Shown piece after piece: positions 1-7,725 of a DNA stretch of 64,000 bases. Position 1 is the first letter of the stretch. Each line of letters starts with the position of its first letter. A program made the translations under genes and the position numbers. The DNA lies in assembly GCA_014874455.1 (NCBI GenBank), contig JADBJL010000001.1:35061-99060 (forward strand), read 5' to 3'. This DNA is from Thermomicrobiaceae bacterium (GTDB lineage: Bacteria; Chloroflexota; Chloroflexia; Thermomicrobiales; Thermomicrobiaceae). The notes beneath the pieces were generated by a model. That model did not search any database. It saw only the letters and a list, made by a program, of their open reading frames with translations, and was not told where the DNA came from.

Positions 1-2516
1 CGAGCTTCCCGCAGCCGGCGATCTACCTCCTGCGTCGGGTCGGCGAAAGCGAGGAGTGAGAGGTAACTGCCGACCCGCGCCTCCGAGAGCACGCCCTCGA
101 TCGCTTCCGGCACGCTGGTCGCGGCGACACCGCTCGCGAGCATGACTTCGTTTGCGACCGTCACCGCCGGTGCCACCAGCTCACCGGTCGCTGCAAACTC
201 CTCGAGCAGCCGGGCGGTGCGGTCTTTGCTCTCCTGCACGTTGGGCTCGTCGAACGGATTGACTCCTAGCAGCGCCCCGGCGATCGCCGTCGCCACCTCC
301 CAGCGGAGGAACTCGGCTCCGAGATCCCAGGAGTTCCACAGCCGCGAGCGTAGCACCGGGTGGCCACTCGCCGCCAGCGCCTCGAGCAATGCTTCAGTCT
401 GCGGATGTGGCTGCAGCGCCAATTCGATCCCGACGAAGACACGGTCAGCGCCATACGCCTCCGGCGCCAGGCGCGGCTCACCGACGATCGGCACCAGCCC
501 GGTCTCCTGTTTGCCGGTGCTCTCGGCCAGGAGCTGTTCCAGCCAGTCGCCCAGGCTCGCCAGCGCTGGCTCGGTGATGAAGGTGACCTTGTCACGGCCG
601 GCCTCGGCGAGCCGGGCCAGCCCCGCCCCGAGCCAGAGGCCGGGGTTATCGATGCGCTGGGCACGCAGGCGCTGCGCCATCCGTTCAGCAGGATCGAGCA
701 GTGCCCGCACCGGCAGGCCGATCACCGCGGCCGGCACCAGGCCGAAATAGGAGAGCGCCGAGTAGCGCCCGCCGATGTCCGTTGGGTTCAAGAACACGTG
801 CCGAAACCCACGCTCCTGAGCTTCCTGGGCGAGCGGCGTGCCAGGATCGGTAATGGCGATGAAACGGCTCGCCGCAGCGTGCCCCAGACGCTCGCTGAGC
901 TTGGCCCACCAGTAACGGTACAAGCTCCGCGTCTCGATCGTCGTGCCGGACTTGGAGCTGACGATGAAGAGCGTCCGGTCGAGATCGAGTTCCCGCTCCA
1001 GGCGCGCGATGGTATCCGGGTTGGTCGTATCGAGGACGATCAACTCGGGCGAGCGGGCCTCGTTGCCGAATACCCGTTGGAACACTTCGGGGGCCAGGCT
1101 GCTGCCGCCCATACCGAGCAGCACGGCGTGCCGGTACCCCTCCTGGCGCACCTCCTCGGTCAGCGCCTCCAGTTCCCCTACCCGCTCGAGCATCGCCTCG
1201 TGGATCGTCAGCCAGCCCAGCCGGTCAGCGATCGCTCGCTGCACCGCCGGGTTTTGACTCCAGATGCTCGGGTCTCGGGCCCACAGCCGCTCGACGACCC
1301 GTTCGCGAACGAGCCGCTCGGCGGTAGCCCGGACATCGGGATCAAAAGGGCCGAGGTGGCTCGCCCTCCCTTCGATCATGACCGCGAGCTGGCGGCGCTT
1401 CTCGTCGATCCTACGCACCACGCTCCGGTACGACTCGGCGAAGAGCTCCACACCCTGCCGCTGCAGCAACTCAGTCACCTCGTCGTAGCTGATGCCGACC
1501 TCAGCGAGGGCAGCCAGCGTCCGCTCCGCCTCCTCCAGGCCTTCCTGGACCGTGTTCGGTCGCGGCTGACCGTGGTCGCGGTAGGCCTCGACCGTGACCG
1601 GCGCCATCGTCTGCACGGTGTAGGGGCCGATCAGGTGCTCGACGTACATGACGTCGCTGTAGGCTGGGTTCTTGGTGCTGGTGCTGGCCCAGAGCGGGCG
1701 CTGGATGCGGGCACCGTACCGCTCCTGCAGCCGCTTGAAGCGCTCGTCCTCGAGGAACACGCGCTTGAAGCGCTGGTACGCGATCTTGGCGTTGGCGATC
1801 GCGACCTTTCCCTTGAGCCCCTCCAGCCGCGCCCGCTGCTCTGCGCTCGCGGCGCGAGCGATCAGCTCGTCGAGGCGACGGTCGACCTCGGTATCGACGC
1901 GGCTGACGAAGAAGCTGGCGACCGACGCGATCCGATCGACCGCCAGCCCGCGCTCGGCCCGCCGCTCGATCCCCCGGAGATATGCCTCGATCACCTGCTC
2001 GTAGTTCTGGATCGAGAAGAGCAGGGTGATGTTGACGTTGACGCCGTCAGCGATGAGCTGCTCGATGGCCGGGATGCCCTGAGGGGTACCGGGTACCTTG
2101 ATCATCGCGTTGGGGCGGTCGATCAGCGCGAAGAGCCGCCGGGCTTCGCGGATCGACCCCTCGGTGTCGTACGCCAGGTCGGGTGGCAGTTCGAGCGAGA
2201 CGAAGCCGTCCTGGCCGTCGGCGGCCTCGTAGACCAGCCGGAGCAGGTCGCAGGCCTTCTGCACGTCATGGACAGCGACGGCCTCGAAGATGGCTTCGCT
2301 CGACAGGCCGCGGGCTGCCAGCTCCGCGATCTCCTCGTCGTATTCGTCGGTGCTGGCGATCGCCTTATCGAAGATCGTCGGGTTCGAGGTGACGCCGCGC
2401 AGGCCATCCTCTTCGATGAGGCGATTCAGTTCGCCAGACGTGATCATGGCCCGGCTCAAAAAGTCCAGCCAGAAGCTCTGGCCGTACGCGCCGAGCTGCC
2501 TGAGTGGATTCGTCAT
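1..2516 (-). CDS. tal-pgi: Transaldolase / glucose-6-phosphate isomerase fusion (3' end off the left edge)
   Basis: A long minus-strand frame runs off the window after 838 codons. The N-terminal ~370 residues are a transaldolase: it starts MTNPLRQLG, has TSNPTIFDKA near residue 40 and the Schiff-base lysine K140 in MIKVPGTPQG. The rest is a phosphoglucose isomerase with the SIS-domain motif SSKSGTTIE around K522. Transaldolase moves dihydroxyacetone units between pentose-pathway sugars and the isomerase interconverts glucose-6-P and fructose-6-P, so the fusion joins consecutive steps of cytosolic sugar metabolism. Such Tal-Pgi fusions are known, usually about 930-950 residues, so roughly 100 residues are missing here. 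The ATG is preceded by GGAGGGAGAC. The family call is secure; only the C-terminus is unseen. Confidence 0.95.
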   Translation of the reverse strand, partial: MTNPLRQLGAYGQSFWLDFLSRAMITSGELNRLIEEDGLRGVTSNPTIFDKAIASTDEYDEEIAELAARGLSSEAIFEAVAVHDVQKACDLLRLVYEAADGQDGFVSLELPPDLAYDTEGSIREARRLFALIDRPNAMIKVPGTPQGIPAIEQLIADGVNVNITLLFSIQNYEQVIEAYLRGIERRAERGLAVDRIASVASFFVSRVDTEVDRRLDELIARAASAEQRARLEGLKGKVAIANAKIAYQRFKRVFLEDERFKRLQERYGARIQRPLWASTSTKNPAYSDVMYVEHLIGPYTVQTMAPVTVEAYRDHGQPRPNTVQEGLEEAERTLAALAEVGISYDEVTELLQRQGVELFAESYRSVVRRIDEKRRQLAVMIEGRASHLGPFDPDVRATAERLVRERVVERLWARDPSIWSQNPAVQRAIADRLGWLTIHEAMLERVGELEALTEEVRQEGYRHAVLLGMGGSSLAPEVFQRVFGNEARSPELIVLDTTNPDTIARLERELDLDRTLFIVSSKSGTTIETRSLYRYWWAKLSERLGHAAASRFIAITDPGTPLAQEAQERGFRHVFLNPTDIGGRYSALSYFGLVPAAVIGLPVRALLDPAERMAQRLRAQRIDNPGLWLGAGLARLAEAGRDKVTFITEPALASLGDWLEQLLAESTGKQETGLVPIVGEPRLAPEAYGADRVFVGIELALQPHPQTEALLEALAASGHPVLRSRLWNSWDLGAEFLRWEVATAIAGALLGVNPFDEPNVQESKDRTARLLEEFAATGELVAPAVTVANEVMLASGVAATSVPEAIEGVLSEARVGSYLSLLAFADPTQEVDRRLREA

Positions 2517-2657
2517 TGTCTCCCTCCAGTCGAGTGGCTTGACGGGTCGCGTTCACCTTGTGTGCGCTCGCTGTCAACGGTACAGGGCCAGTGCGATGGA
2601 GCCGGCTTTCAATGATACTCCAGTGACCACGTCAGGATTTGTGCCACGGCGAAGCGC

Positions 2658-3167
2658 TCAGAGCGGGGTATGGGGAACGATCTCGACGACGGGTAGCTCC
2701 TCAGCGTGGGCGACTGCGAGGGCGATCTCGGCGTCGTAGTCGAAGAGGCGTAGCGCCCGCAGCACCGGCCGCAGGGCGACCGGCGGCCCGCAGCGCCGCG
2801 AGTAGTCGCGCATGCGGAGCATCAGCTCGCGCCGGCGCGCGGGATCCTCCACCACGTGGGCGGTGGCGCGCCAGCGCCGGTTGCCGATCCGGACGGTCAC
2901 CTCCGGGTTAGCCAGGAGATTGCGATACCAGTTGGAGTGGATGCCGAAGCCGCTGAAGACGATCCAGCGATCCTCCAGCGGCATGAAGCTGACCGCGGTC
3001 GTCCGTGGCAGCCCGGTCCTCCGGCCGGTGGTGGTGAGGAGCATCACGCAGCGCCAGGCGAGCAGGCGGGCGAATGGGCCACGGTACAGCTTCGGCGGCA
3101 CGGCCAGGAAGAGCCGCAGCATGCCGCGTGGGCGCTCGCGGACGAAGGTGGGCGGTCGGGCAGTCAT
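2658..3167 (-). CDS. Deazaflavin (F420)-dependent nitroreductase-family protein
   Basis: A 169-residue protein of the Ddn/DUF385 family, a split-barrel fold that uses reduced cofactor F420 (or in some members FMN or haem) to reduce small organic substrates. Visible family features are LLTTTGRRTGLPRTT near residue 45, the VFSGFGIHSNWYRNLLANP block and VTVRIGNRRWRATA. The ATG was chosen over one eight codons upstream because GGAGGTCTGCCGG lies just before it. A TATACT -10 element about 40 bases upstream and two tandem 17-base repeats over the expected -35 position suggest dedicated transcriptional control. The substrate cannot be read from sequence. No F420 biosynthesis gene is nearby. Confidence 0.85.
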   Translation of the reverse strand: MTARPPTFVRERPRGMLRLFLAVPPKLYRGPFARLLAWRCVMLLTTTGRRTGLPRTTAVSFMPLEDRWIVFSGFGIHSNWYRNLLANPEVTVRIGNRRWRATAHVVEDPARRRELMLRMRDYSRRCGPPVALRPVLRALRLFDYDAEIALAVAHAEELPVVEIVPHTPL

Positions 3168-3206
3168 CCGGCAGACCTCCAATCTCCCCATACTGACGCT
3201 GCGGCC

Positions 3207-3256
3207 AGTATAGTGAGGACATAGCTTGATCGGTGAGTCAGCTTGATCAGTAAGTC
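3207..3256 (-). promoter_or_regulatory. Promoter region of the deazaflavin reductase with two tandem 17-base repeats
   Basis: Read on the minus strand, TATACT (3207-3212) fits a -10 element for the reductase gene. Directly upstream are two head-to-tail copies of a 17-base unit: AGCTTGATCGGTGAGTC (3223-3239) and AGCTTGATCAGTAAGTC (3240-3256) on the plus strand, differing at two positions. They cover the place where a -35 box would sit, and no good -35 hexamer is seen. This arrangement fits an activator- or repressor-controlled promoter. The regulator is unknown. Confidence 0.5.
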
Positions 3257-3344
3257 GCGGGTTCCGAAGCGTGGAGCGCTCGTTGCCTGTCTACAGTGCT
3301 GGCACGACAGAGATGCGCCTGAGCCCGGCGGCAAGGCGGGTCAA

Positions 3345-3495
3345 TCTCGTCTCCATGCGCACGAGACTGAACTGTCGGTGAAGCCCAGCAGCTCGGCCCC
3401 TGCGACCTCGTCTCCACGCGCACGAGGCTGAACTCCCTGGATCACGTCCCAGGCGCCCTGGAGGATCCTCGTCTCCACGCGCACGAGGCTGAACT
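3345..3495. CRISPR. Three-repeat CRISPR-like mini-array (29-base repeats, 32-base spacers)
   Basis: Three 29-base repeats start at 3345, 3406 and 3467, an exact 61-base period, with two unrelated 32-base spacers (3374-3405 and 3435-3466). Repeats 2 and 3 are identical. Each begins CCTCGTCTCC and ends GGCTGAACT, with a 6-base stem CCTCGT/ACGAGG. Repeat 1 differs at three positions; two of them change a C-G stem pair to T-A, so the stem is kept. The 29+32 geometry and the CGCGCACG core resemble type I-E repeats. No cas gene, no clear leader and no further repeat one period away on either side were seen, so this is an orphan or decayed array, or another structured repeat. Confidence 0.6.
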
Positions 3496-3684
3496 ACCGT
3501 AATGCAGCCGTACCAGCCTGGGATCGTATGCCGGCACGTAGAGAGCGACTCGAAGGGTATCCCGCGCCGAGCGGTCACCTCGCGGTCGCCTCGCCGAGCC
3601 CCTGCTTGGGGATCGAGTCATGCCGGGGACGAGACTCTGCCGCACGGACATGGGCCGCTTGGCCCTGGCCACTGACCACCTGAG
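3496..3684. other. Non-coding stretch between the repeat array and the tRNA promoter
   Basis: Nothing convincing is seen here. A fourth repeat would be expected at 3528, but that site matches the repeat only in scattered positions. Short frames in this stretch lack ribosome binding sites. It could hold a leader for the array if the array is transcribed on the minus strand, but no AT-rich leader is evident. Confidence 0.4.
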
Positions 3685-3714
3685 TTGACGCTCTCTGCTA
3701 GGAGATGCTACACT
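3685..3714 (+). promoter_or_regulatory. Promoter of the CAU tRNA
   Basis: TTGACG (3685-3690), an 18-base spacer and TACACT (3709-3714) form a good sigma-70-type promoter. The expected start near 3721 lies about 11 bases before the mature tRNA 5' end. With no terminator before tilS, transcription may continue into it. Confidence 0.75.
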
Positions 3715-3731
3715 TTGTGTCCGGAAACTGG

Positions 3732-3803
3732 GCCGGTGTAGCTCAATGGCAGAGCAGGGGACTCATAAGCCCTTGGTTGGTGGTTCGAATCCGCCCACCG
3801 GCA
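3732..3803 (+). tRNA. tRNA with CAU anticodon (elongator Met or lysidine-type Ile2)
   Basis: A full cloverleaf of 72 bases folds from GCCGGTG/CACCGGC acceptor arms, D stem GCTC/GAGC, anticodon loop CTCATAA and T arm GGTGG-TTCGAAT-CCGCC. The discriminator is A and CCA is not fully encoded. The anticodon is CAU. Initiator features (1-72 mismatch, three consecutive G-C pairs next to the loop) are absent. The stretch around the anticodon arm (GAGCAGG, GACTCATAA, CTTGGT) resembles bacterial tRNA-Ile2 more than elongator tRNA-Met, and the next gene encodes the enzyme that modifies tRNA-Ile2. The anticodon stem has a G-U pair at 27-43 and an A-G mismatch at 31-39, which is unusual. Confidence 0.9.
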
Positions 3804-3904
3804 CCGGACGGGCGCAGGACGCGAGTGGCCGGCAACGCCGGCCACAGATCATTTATGGCAGAACGCACTCTTGGTGCATCGGCTTGCCCACAGGAGCAGC
3901 ACGT

Positions 3905-5899
3905 ATGACCGATCTCCCGCTTGCTGCCAGCCGGCTGCTCGAAGAGGTCGCTGCCCGGCTGAACGAGGCCGGCCTAGGCCCGGGTGAGACGCTCGTCGCT
4001 GGCTTCTCCGGTGGGCCGGACTCGCTGGCGCTGGTGTGGGCATTAGGCACGCTGGAGCGGCAGGGACGAGGGCCGCACGTCATCGCCCTGCACGTCGATC
4101 ACCAGTTACGGCCTGACTCCGCCCGCGACGCCGAGCGGGCGCTGGCGCTGGGTCAGGAGCTCGGGGTAACGGTCGAAGTCGAGCGGGTCGACGTGACTGC
4201 CTGGCCGGAGTACTCCAGTGAAGGAACAGAAGCCGCAGCCCGTGCGGCCCGCTATGCCGCGCTCGGCCGGCTGGCCTGGAGGCTGGGCACGTCCTGGATC
4301 GCGGTCGCCCATACCCGCAACGACCAGGCAGAGACGGTGCTGCTCCGCCTGCTGCGCGGTGCCAGCCTGGAGGGGCTGGCCGGCATGCGACCGGTCGCCC
4401 GGCGCCGGGTACGACTCGACCCAGCCGGCTCAGAGGTGGTCGAGCTCACCATCCTGCGCCCGCTCCTCGGGCTGGGACGCGAGTCGGTCAGCGCGTGCCT
4501 GGCAGCGCTCGGCCTCACACCGATCGAAGACCCCTCGAACCTGGAACTCCAGTACCGGCGCAACCGGATACGCCATCAGGTCATGCCCCTGCTCGAAGCG
4601 ATCGCACCTGGGGCTAGCGAGGTGATAGCGCGCGTAGCCGACCTGCTCCAGGACGACGTGGCATATCTCGAGACCGTCGCAGCGCGTCATGTAGCGGAGC
4701 TCGTCAGGCAGGAAGACAGTGTGGTACGGGTCGACCGGGCCAGACTTGTCGGCCTACCGGTCGCTCTCCAGCGACGAGTGCTGCTGGCGGGCGTGTTGCG
4801 AGCGAGCGGCGAGCAGCTCGTGCCGACAGCGGAGCGACTCGAGGCAGTGCGAGTGGCTGCGCTCGAGGGTAAGGTCGGAACCCGGCTCGAGCTGGGCGGT
4901 GGATGGGAAGCGCTCGTCGAGTACAATGCCGTCACGATCGGCCCAGGAGGAGGAACGGAAGCCGTCCTCCGCCGCTGGTCGGGATTACCACTGCTCGATC
5001 CGGGAACTCGGATCGAAGTCGCTGGCGAGATGGAGATCGAGCTCGGTAATCGCTGGCGACTGCGCTGCCGGTCTGTCCCGCCAGGCCGCTGGGTGCTACG
5101 AACCCGGCGACCTGGCGATCGGGTGCGGCCGGGGCCAGGTCGGCCGCTCGTTCGCTTGCAGGATTGGCTCGTGAACCGAAAGGTGCCAGCCTACGTACGT
5201 GACTGGCTGCCACTCCTGGCCGATAACGGAACCGTCTGGTGGGTCGGCGGGCTCATGGGCACGTCGTTCTCGCATCCCGATGGCCTGCTCGAGGCCGAGC
5301 TGGTGCGAGAACCGGCGACGGGAACAGTAGAGGAGATGGGAACCATCGTGGCTGAGGAGCAGGTGCTGGCTGAGCAGCTTGGCCTCGAACGAGTCTTGAT
5401 CGACGAGGAGACTCTCCAGCGGCGCGTGGCGCAGCTCGGAGCCGAGATCTCGGCCTACTACCAGGGGAAGCGTCCGCTCCTGGTCGGCGTGTTGACGGGG
5501 GCATTCGTCTTTATGGCCGATCTCGTCCGCCACATGCCGATCCCGCTCGGAATCGACTTTATCGCTGTCTCCAGTTACGGCCAGGCGACTGTCACATCGG
5601 GTGTCGTGCGGATCCTCAAAGATCTCGACCGGCCTGTCGAGGGCGAGCATATCCTCCTGGTGGAAGATATCGTCGATAGTGGGTTGACGCTCAAGTACCT
5701 GAGCGACCTGTTGAGGCGACGCAACCCGGCGAGCCTGAAAGTCGTCGCCCTGCTCCGCAAGCAGAAGGAGGGTGCGCTCGAGGTGCCGATCGACTGGGTC
5801 GGCTTCGAGATCCCCGACGAGTTCGTCGTCGGCTACGGCCTCGACGTCGGCGGCCGGTTCCGGAACCTGCCCTTCGTCGCCGTGTACCGCAGCCGGTAG
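3905..5899 (+). CDS. tilS-hpt: Bifunctional tRNA(Ile)-lysidine synthetase TilS / hypoxanthine phosphoribosyltransferase
   Basis: A 664-residue fusion. Residues 1 to ~475 are TilS, which converts C34 of tRNA-Ile(CAU) to lysidine using ATP; the PP-loop SGGPDS is at 35-40, followed by VIALHVDHQLR and AHTRNDQAETVLLRLLRG. Residues ~478-664 are a complete Hpt, which salvages hypoxanthine/guanine with PRPP; the PRPP loop VEDIVDSGLT is at 586-595. The two are usually adjacent genes, and TilS/HprT fusions are known in Listeria. The ATG was chosen for its AGGAG about eight bases upstream. No stop separates the halves; an internal ATG at 5336 has a poorly spaced AGGAG, so separate Hpt translation is possible but unproven. 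Confidence 0.95.
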   Translation: MTDLPLAASRLLEEVAARLNEAGLGPGETLVAGFSGGPDSLALVWALGTLERQGRGPHVIALHVDHQLRPDSARDAERALALGQELGVTVEVERVDVTAWPEYSSEGTEAAARAARYAALGRLAWRLGTSWIAVAHTRNDQAETVLLRLLRGASLEGLAGMRPVARRRVRLDPAGSEVVELTILRPLLGLGRESVSACLAALGLTPIEDPSNLELQYRRNRIRHQVMPLLEAIAPGASEVIARVADLLQDDVAYLETVAARHVAELVRQEDSVVRVDRARLVGLPVALQRRVLLAGVLRASGEQLVPTAERLEAVRVAALEGKVGTRLELGGGWEALVEYNAVTIGPGGGTEAVLRRWSGLPLLDPGTRIEVAGEMEIELGNRWRLRCRSVPPGRWVLRTRRPGDRVRPGPGRPLVRLQDWLVNRKVPAYVRDWLPLLADNGTVWWVGGLMGTSFSHPDGLLEAELVREPATGTVEEMGTIVAEEQVLAEQLGLERVLIDEETLQRRVAQLGAEISAYYQGKRPLLVGVLTGAFVFMADLVRHMPIPLGIDFIAVSSYGQATVTSGVVRILKDLDRPVEGEHILLVEDIVDSGLTLKYLSDLLRRRNPASLKVVALLRKQKEGALEVPIDWVGFEIPDEFVVGYGLDVGGRFRNLPFVAVYRSR

Positions 5900-5974
5900 C
5901 TCTGCTCGAGGCATCCGGCTGGCTTGGCGTGCGGCCGCTCCGAGCGGCGCCGTCGGGCTCGATGGAGGATCTCG

Positions 5975-7615
5975 CTACCGGTCGCCGACTCGCCGGAAGA
6001 TCACCGCGCCGGGCCCGTCGTAGACGACTTCATACCGTGGATCGCTGCGAAGCGACGCCTGGATGGCCGCTGTCCTGTCGATCAACACCCCTTCGATGTT
6101 GGCCGGCCGCCTGGTCACGTACACGTAACTGAACCTGATACCGTGCTCGCTCGCCCAGTTCTCGAGACAGCCGCTGTTCTGCGTCGCACAGGCCTGGAGC
6201 TGCTCGTGCCTGGCGATCCGCTCCACGAATCCACCGACCCATTCATACCCCTGCACGACGTCCATGCTGACCCGCTGAGCCAGCGCCGGGAACCATTCCG
6301 ACGCCTTGTCCTGGCCGAACCAGGGCTCACCGGTAATGACGATGAACGAGCTGGTCGGGGGCGTGCTGCTGGCGGCCCAGTCCATCGCGGCGCGCTCATC
6401 GGCCGACAGACCGGTCAGGAGCGGATTGTAACCGTAGGCCGTCGACGCTGCGGATTGTACCGCCATCGACACGAGCAGGATCTGCAGCAGCCAGGGGCCG
6501 CGTACGAGCGCGGCAACTCTCCTTACGGAGAAGCCGTCGGTAGACGACGGCGACGGCCATCCGACGTCGAGCATTCGCTCGATCAATGGGAGGATCACGC
6601 TCACCAGCCCGATACCCGCGAGCATCGCCAGCGGGATAACTGCCCGCTGGTCACCTGCCCGCGGCTGTAGCACGTGGATGACCACCACCCATGCCGGGAG
6701 CAGGTACTCCCGCCGCGCCAGGCAGACGAATGCCCCGAGCAGCGCGAGACCGCCCAGCATCGTGAATGTCGGCTCCCGGGTAACGTCCAGATGCAGAAGC
6801 TGAACGACTCCAGAGTAGAGGGGCCACCCTGGATCGTGTGCCGGCTTCAGCGCCGAAAGGCCATGCCGTTGCAGCACTGTCACCCACCAGGGAGCGGTCA
6901 GCACGAGGGCGCCGCACCCAGCAAGAAGCGAGTGAATGAGACCCCGCCGATCACGAGCGAGGAACAGGTAGAACAACGGCAGGCTGTAGGCCAGAAACCA
7001 CGCGGCTTCCGGGTGGCTCATGACAGTCAGCCCGACCAGTACGGCCAACGAGACCGCGTATCGAAGGTCGCCACGAGTGTAGAGCTGGTAGGCCTGCCAG
7101 AGCGCCAAAATGGAGAAGAGCTGGCCGAGCGAGCGGGTGATTCCCCCACCCATGATCTGCCAGACGAACGCCATTGGCAGCAGCGCGAACGCGAAGGTCG
7201 CCGGGGCAATCGCGGCTCTCGGCCGAAGCATGGCCTGGCAGAGCAGCACGAAAGCACCGAGCGCCAGAACCGTGACCGCGACCGGGAAAAAGCGCATGAC
7301 CCCGGCCAGGCTCCAGGGGCCGAGGTCGTCGATGATCCCGACGAGATAGAAGGCAAGCGGCGGATAAGCGAACGGGATCCCATCGAGGTTGTAGGACGTG
7401 TAGGTCGGCAGACGGTAATGCGCATTCTGGAGATCCCGTACCATGCTGTAGAAGAGGCCGCCATCGTTCAGCGGGAAATCGCTTCGGAGAACGAAATACA
7501 GGCGGAGCGCTGCGGCGAGCAGAATAGCTTCTGCGGCCATCGGGATGCCACGAAGCGTGCGTCGTCCCGCGCGACGTGGTTGCTCGGTCTCGATGGCCCG
7601 CTCTCGGACTGCCAC
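5975..7615 (-). CDS. Multi-spanning membrane protein, glycosyltransferase-39-like
   Basis: A 546-residue protein with about ten hydrophobic segments and a ~150-residue hydrophilic C-terminal part. The N-terminal half looks like a lipid-linked-sugar glycosyltransferase of the GT-C fold: an early periplasmic loop with SDFPLNDGGLFYSMVRDL holds the acidic residue such enzymes use, followed by IPFAYPPLAFYLVG. The sugar and acceptor are not identifiable; a cell-envelope role is inferred. The GTG start was chosen because GAGGAGGGGAGCC precedes it directly, whereas an ATG 13 codons upstream has no SD sequence. It is followed by a long intergenic gap from tilS-hpt and is convergent with it. Confidence 0.7.
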   Translation of the reverse strand: MAVRERAIETEQPRRAGRRTLRGIPMAAEAILLAAALRLYFVLRSDFPLNDGGLFYSMVRDLQNAHYRLPTYTSYNLDGIPFAYPPLAFYLVGIIDDLGPWSLAGVMRFFPVAVTVLALGAFVLLCQAMLRPRAAIAPATFAFALLPMAFVWQIMGGGITRSLGQLFSILALWQAYQLYTRGDLRYAVSLAVLVGLTVMSHPEAAWFLAYSLPLFYLFLARDRRGLIHSLLAGCGALVLTAPWWVTVLQRHGLSALKPAHDPGWPLYSGVVQLLHLDVTREPTFTMLGGLALLGAFVCLARREYLLPAWVVVIHVLQPRAGDQRAVIPLAMLAGIGLVSVILPLIERMLDVGWPSPSSTDGFSVRRVAALVRGPWLLQILLVSMAVQSAASTAYGYNPLLTGLSADERAAMDWAASSTPPTSSFIVITGEPWFGQDKASEWFPALAQRVSMDVVQGYEWVGGFVERIARHEQLQACATQNSGCLENWASEHGIRFSYVYVTRRPANIEGVLIDRTAAIQASLRSDPRYEVVYDGPGAVIFRRVGDR

Positions 7616-7725
7616 GGCTCCCCTCCTCAGTTCTGCACACTCCCCCTTTCCCATTGGAGTGGCGATCCCGCTACCTGGCTAGCGACGATCCTTGAAGCCA
7701 TGCAGGACGAGAATCGCCGCGCAAA

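Noticed and set aside
360..2615. A 751-codon open frame on the plus strand opposite tal-pgi, and similar long antisense frames opposite hutU (25623-27176), gcvT/gcvH (39345-41153) and the enolase-family/ABC genes (59390-61399).
   Set aside because: They mirror conserved genes on the other strand, have compositions rich in Arg/Asp/His typical of antisense frames in GC-rich DNA, and lack ribosome binding sites.
3285..3344. A possible extra repeat one period before the CRISPR-like array (and another at 3528).
   Set aside because: Only scattered bases match the 29-base repeat; neither site keeps the stem or the GGCTGAACT end.
5336..5899. A separate hpt gene after tilS.
   Set aside because: The frame is continuous from tilS and the SD spacing for the internal starts is poor, so a fusion is the simpler reading; kept as a finding only.
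5900..5974. GCCGCT-CCG-AGCGGC hairpin after tilS-hpt as a terminator.
   Set aside because: No T-run follows on either strand; too short to support in GC-rich DNA.
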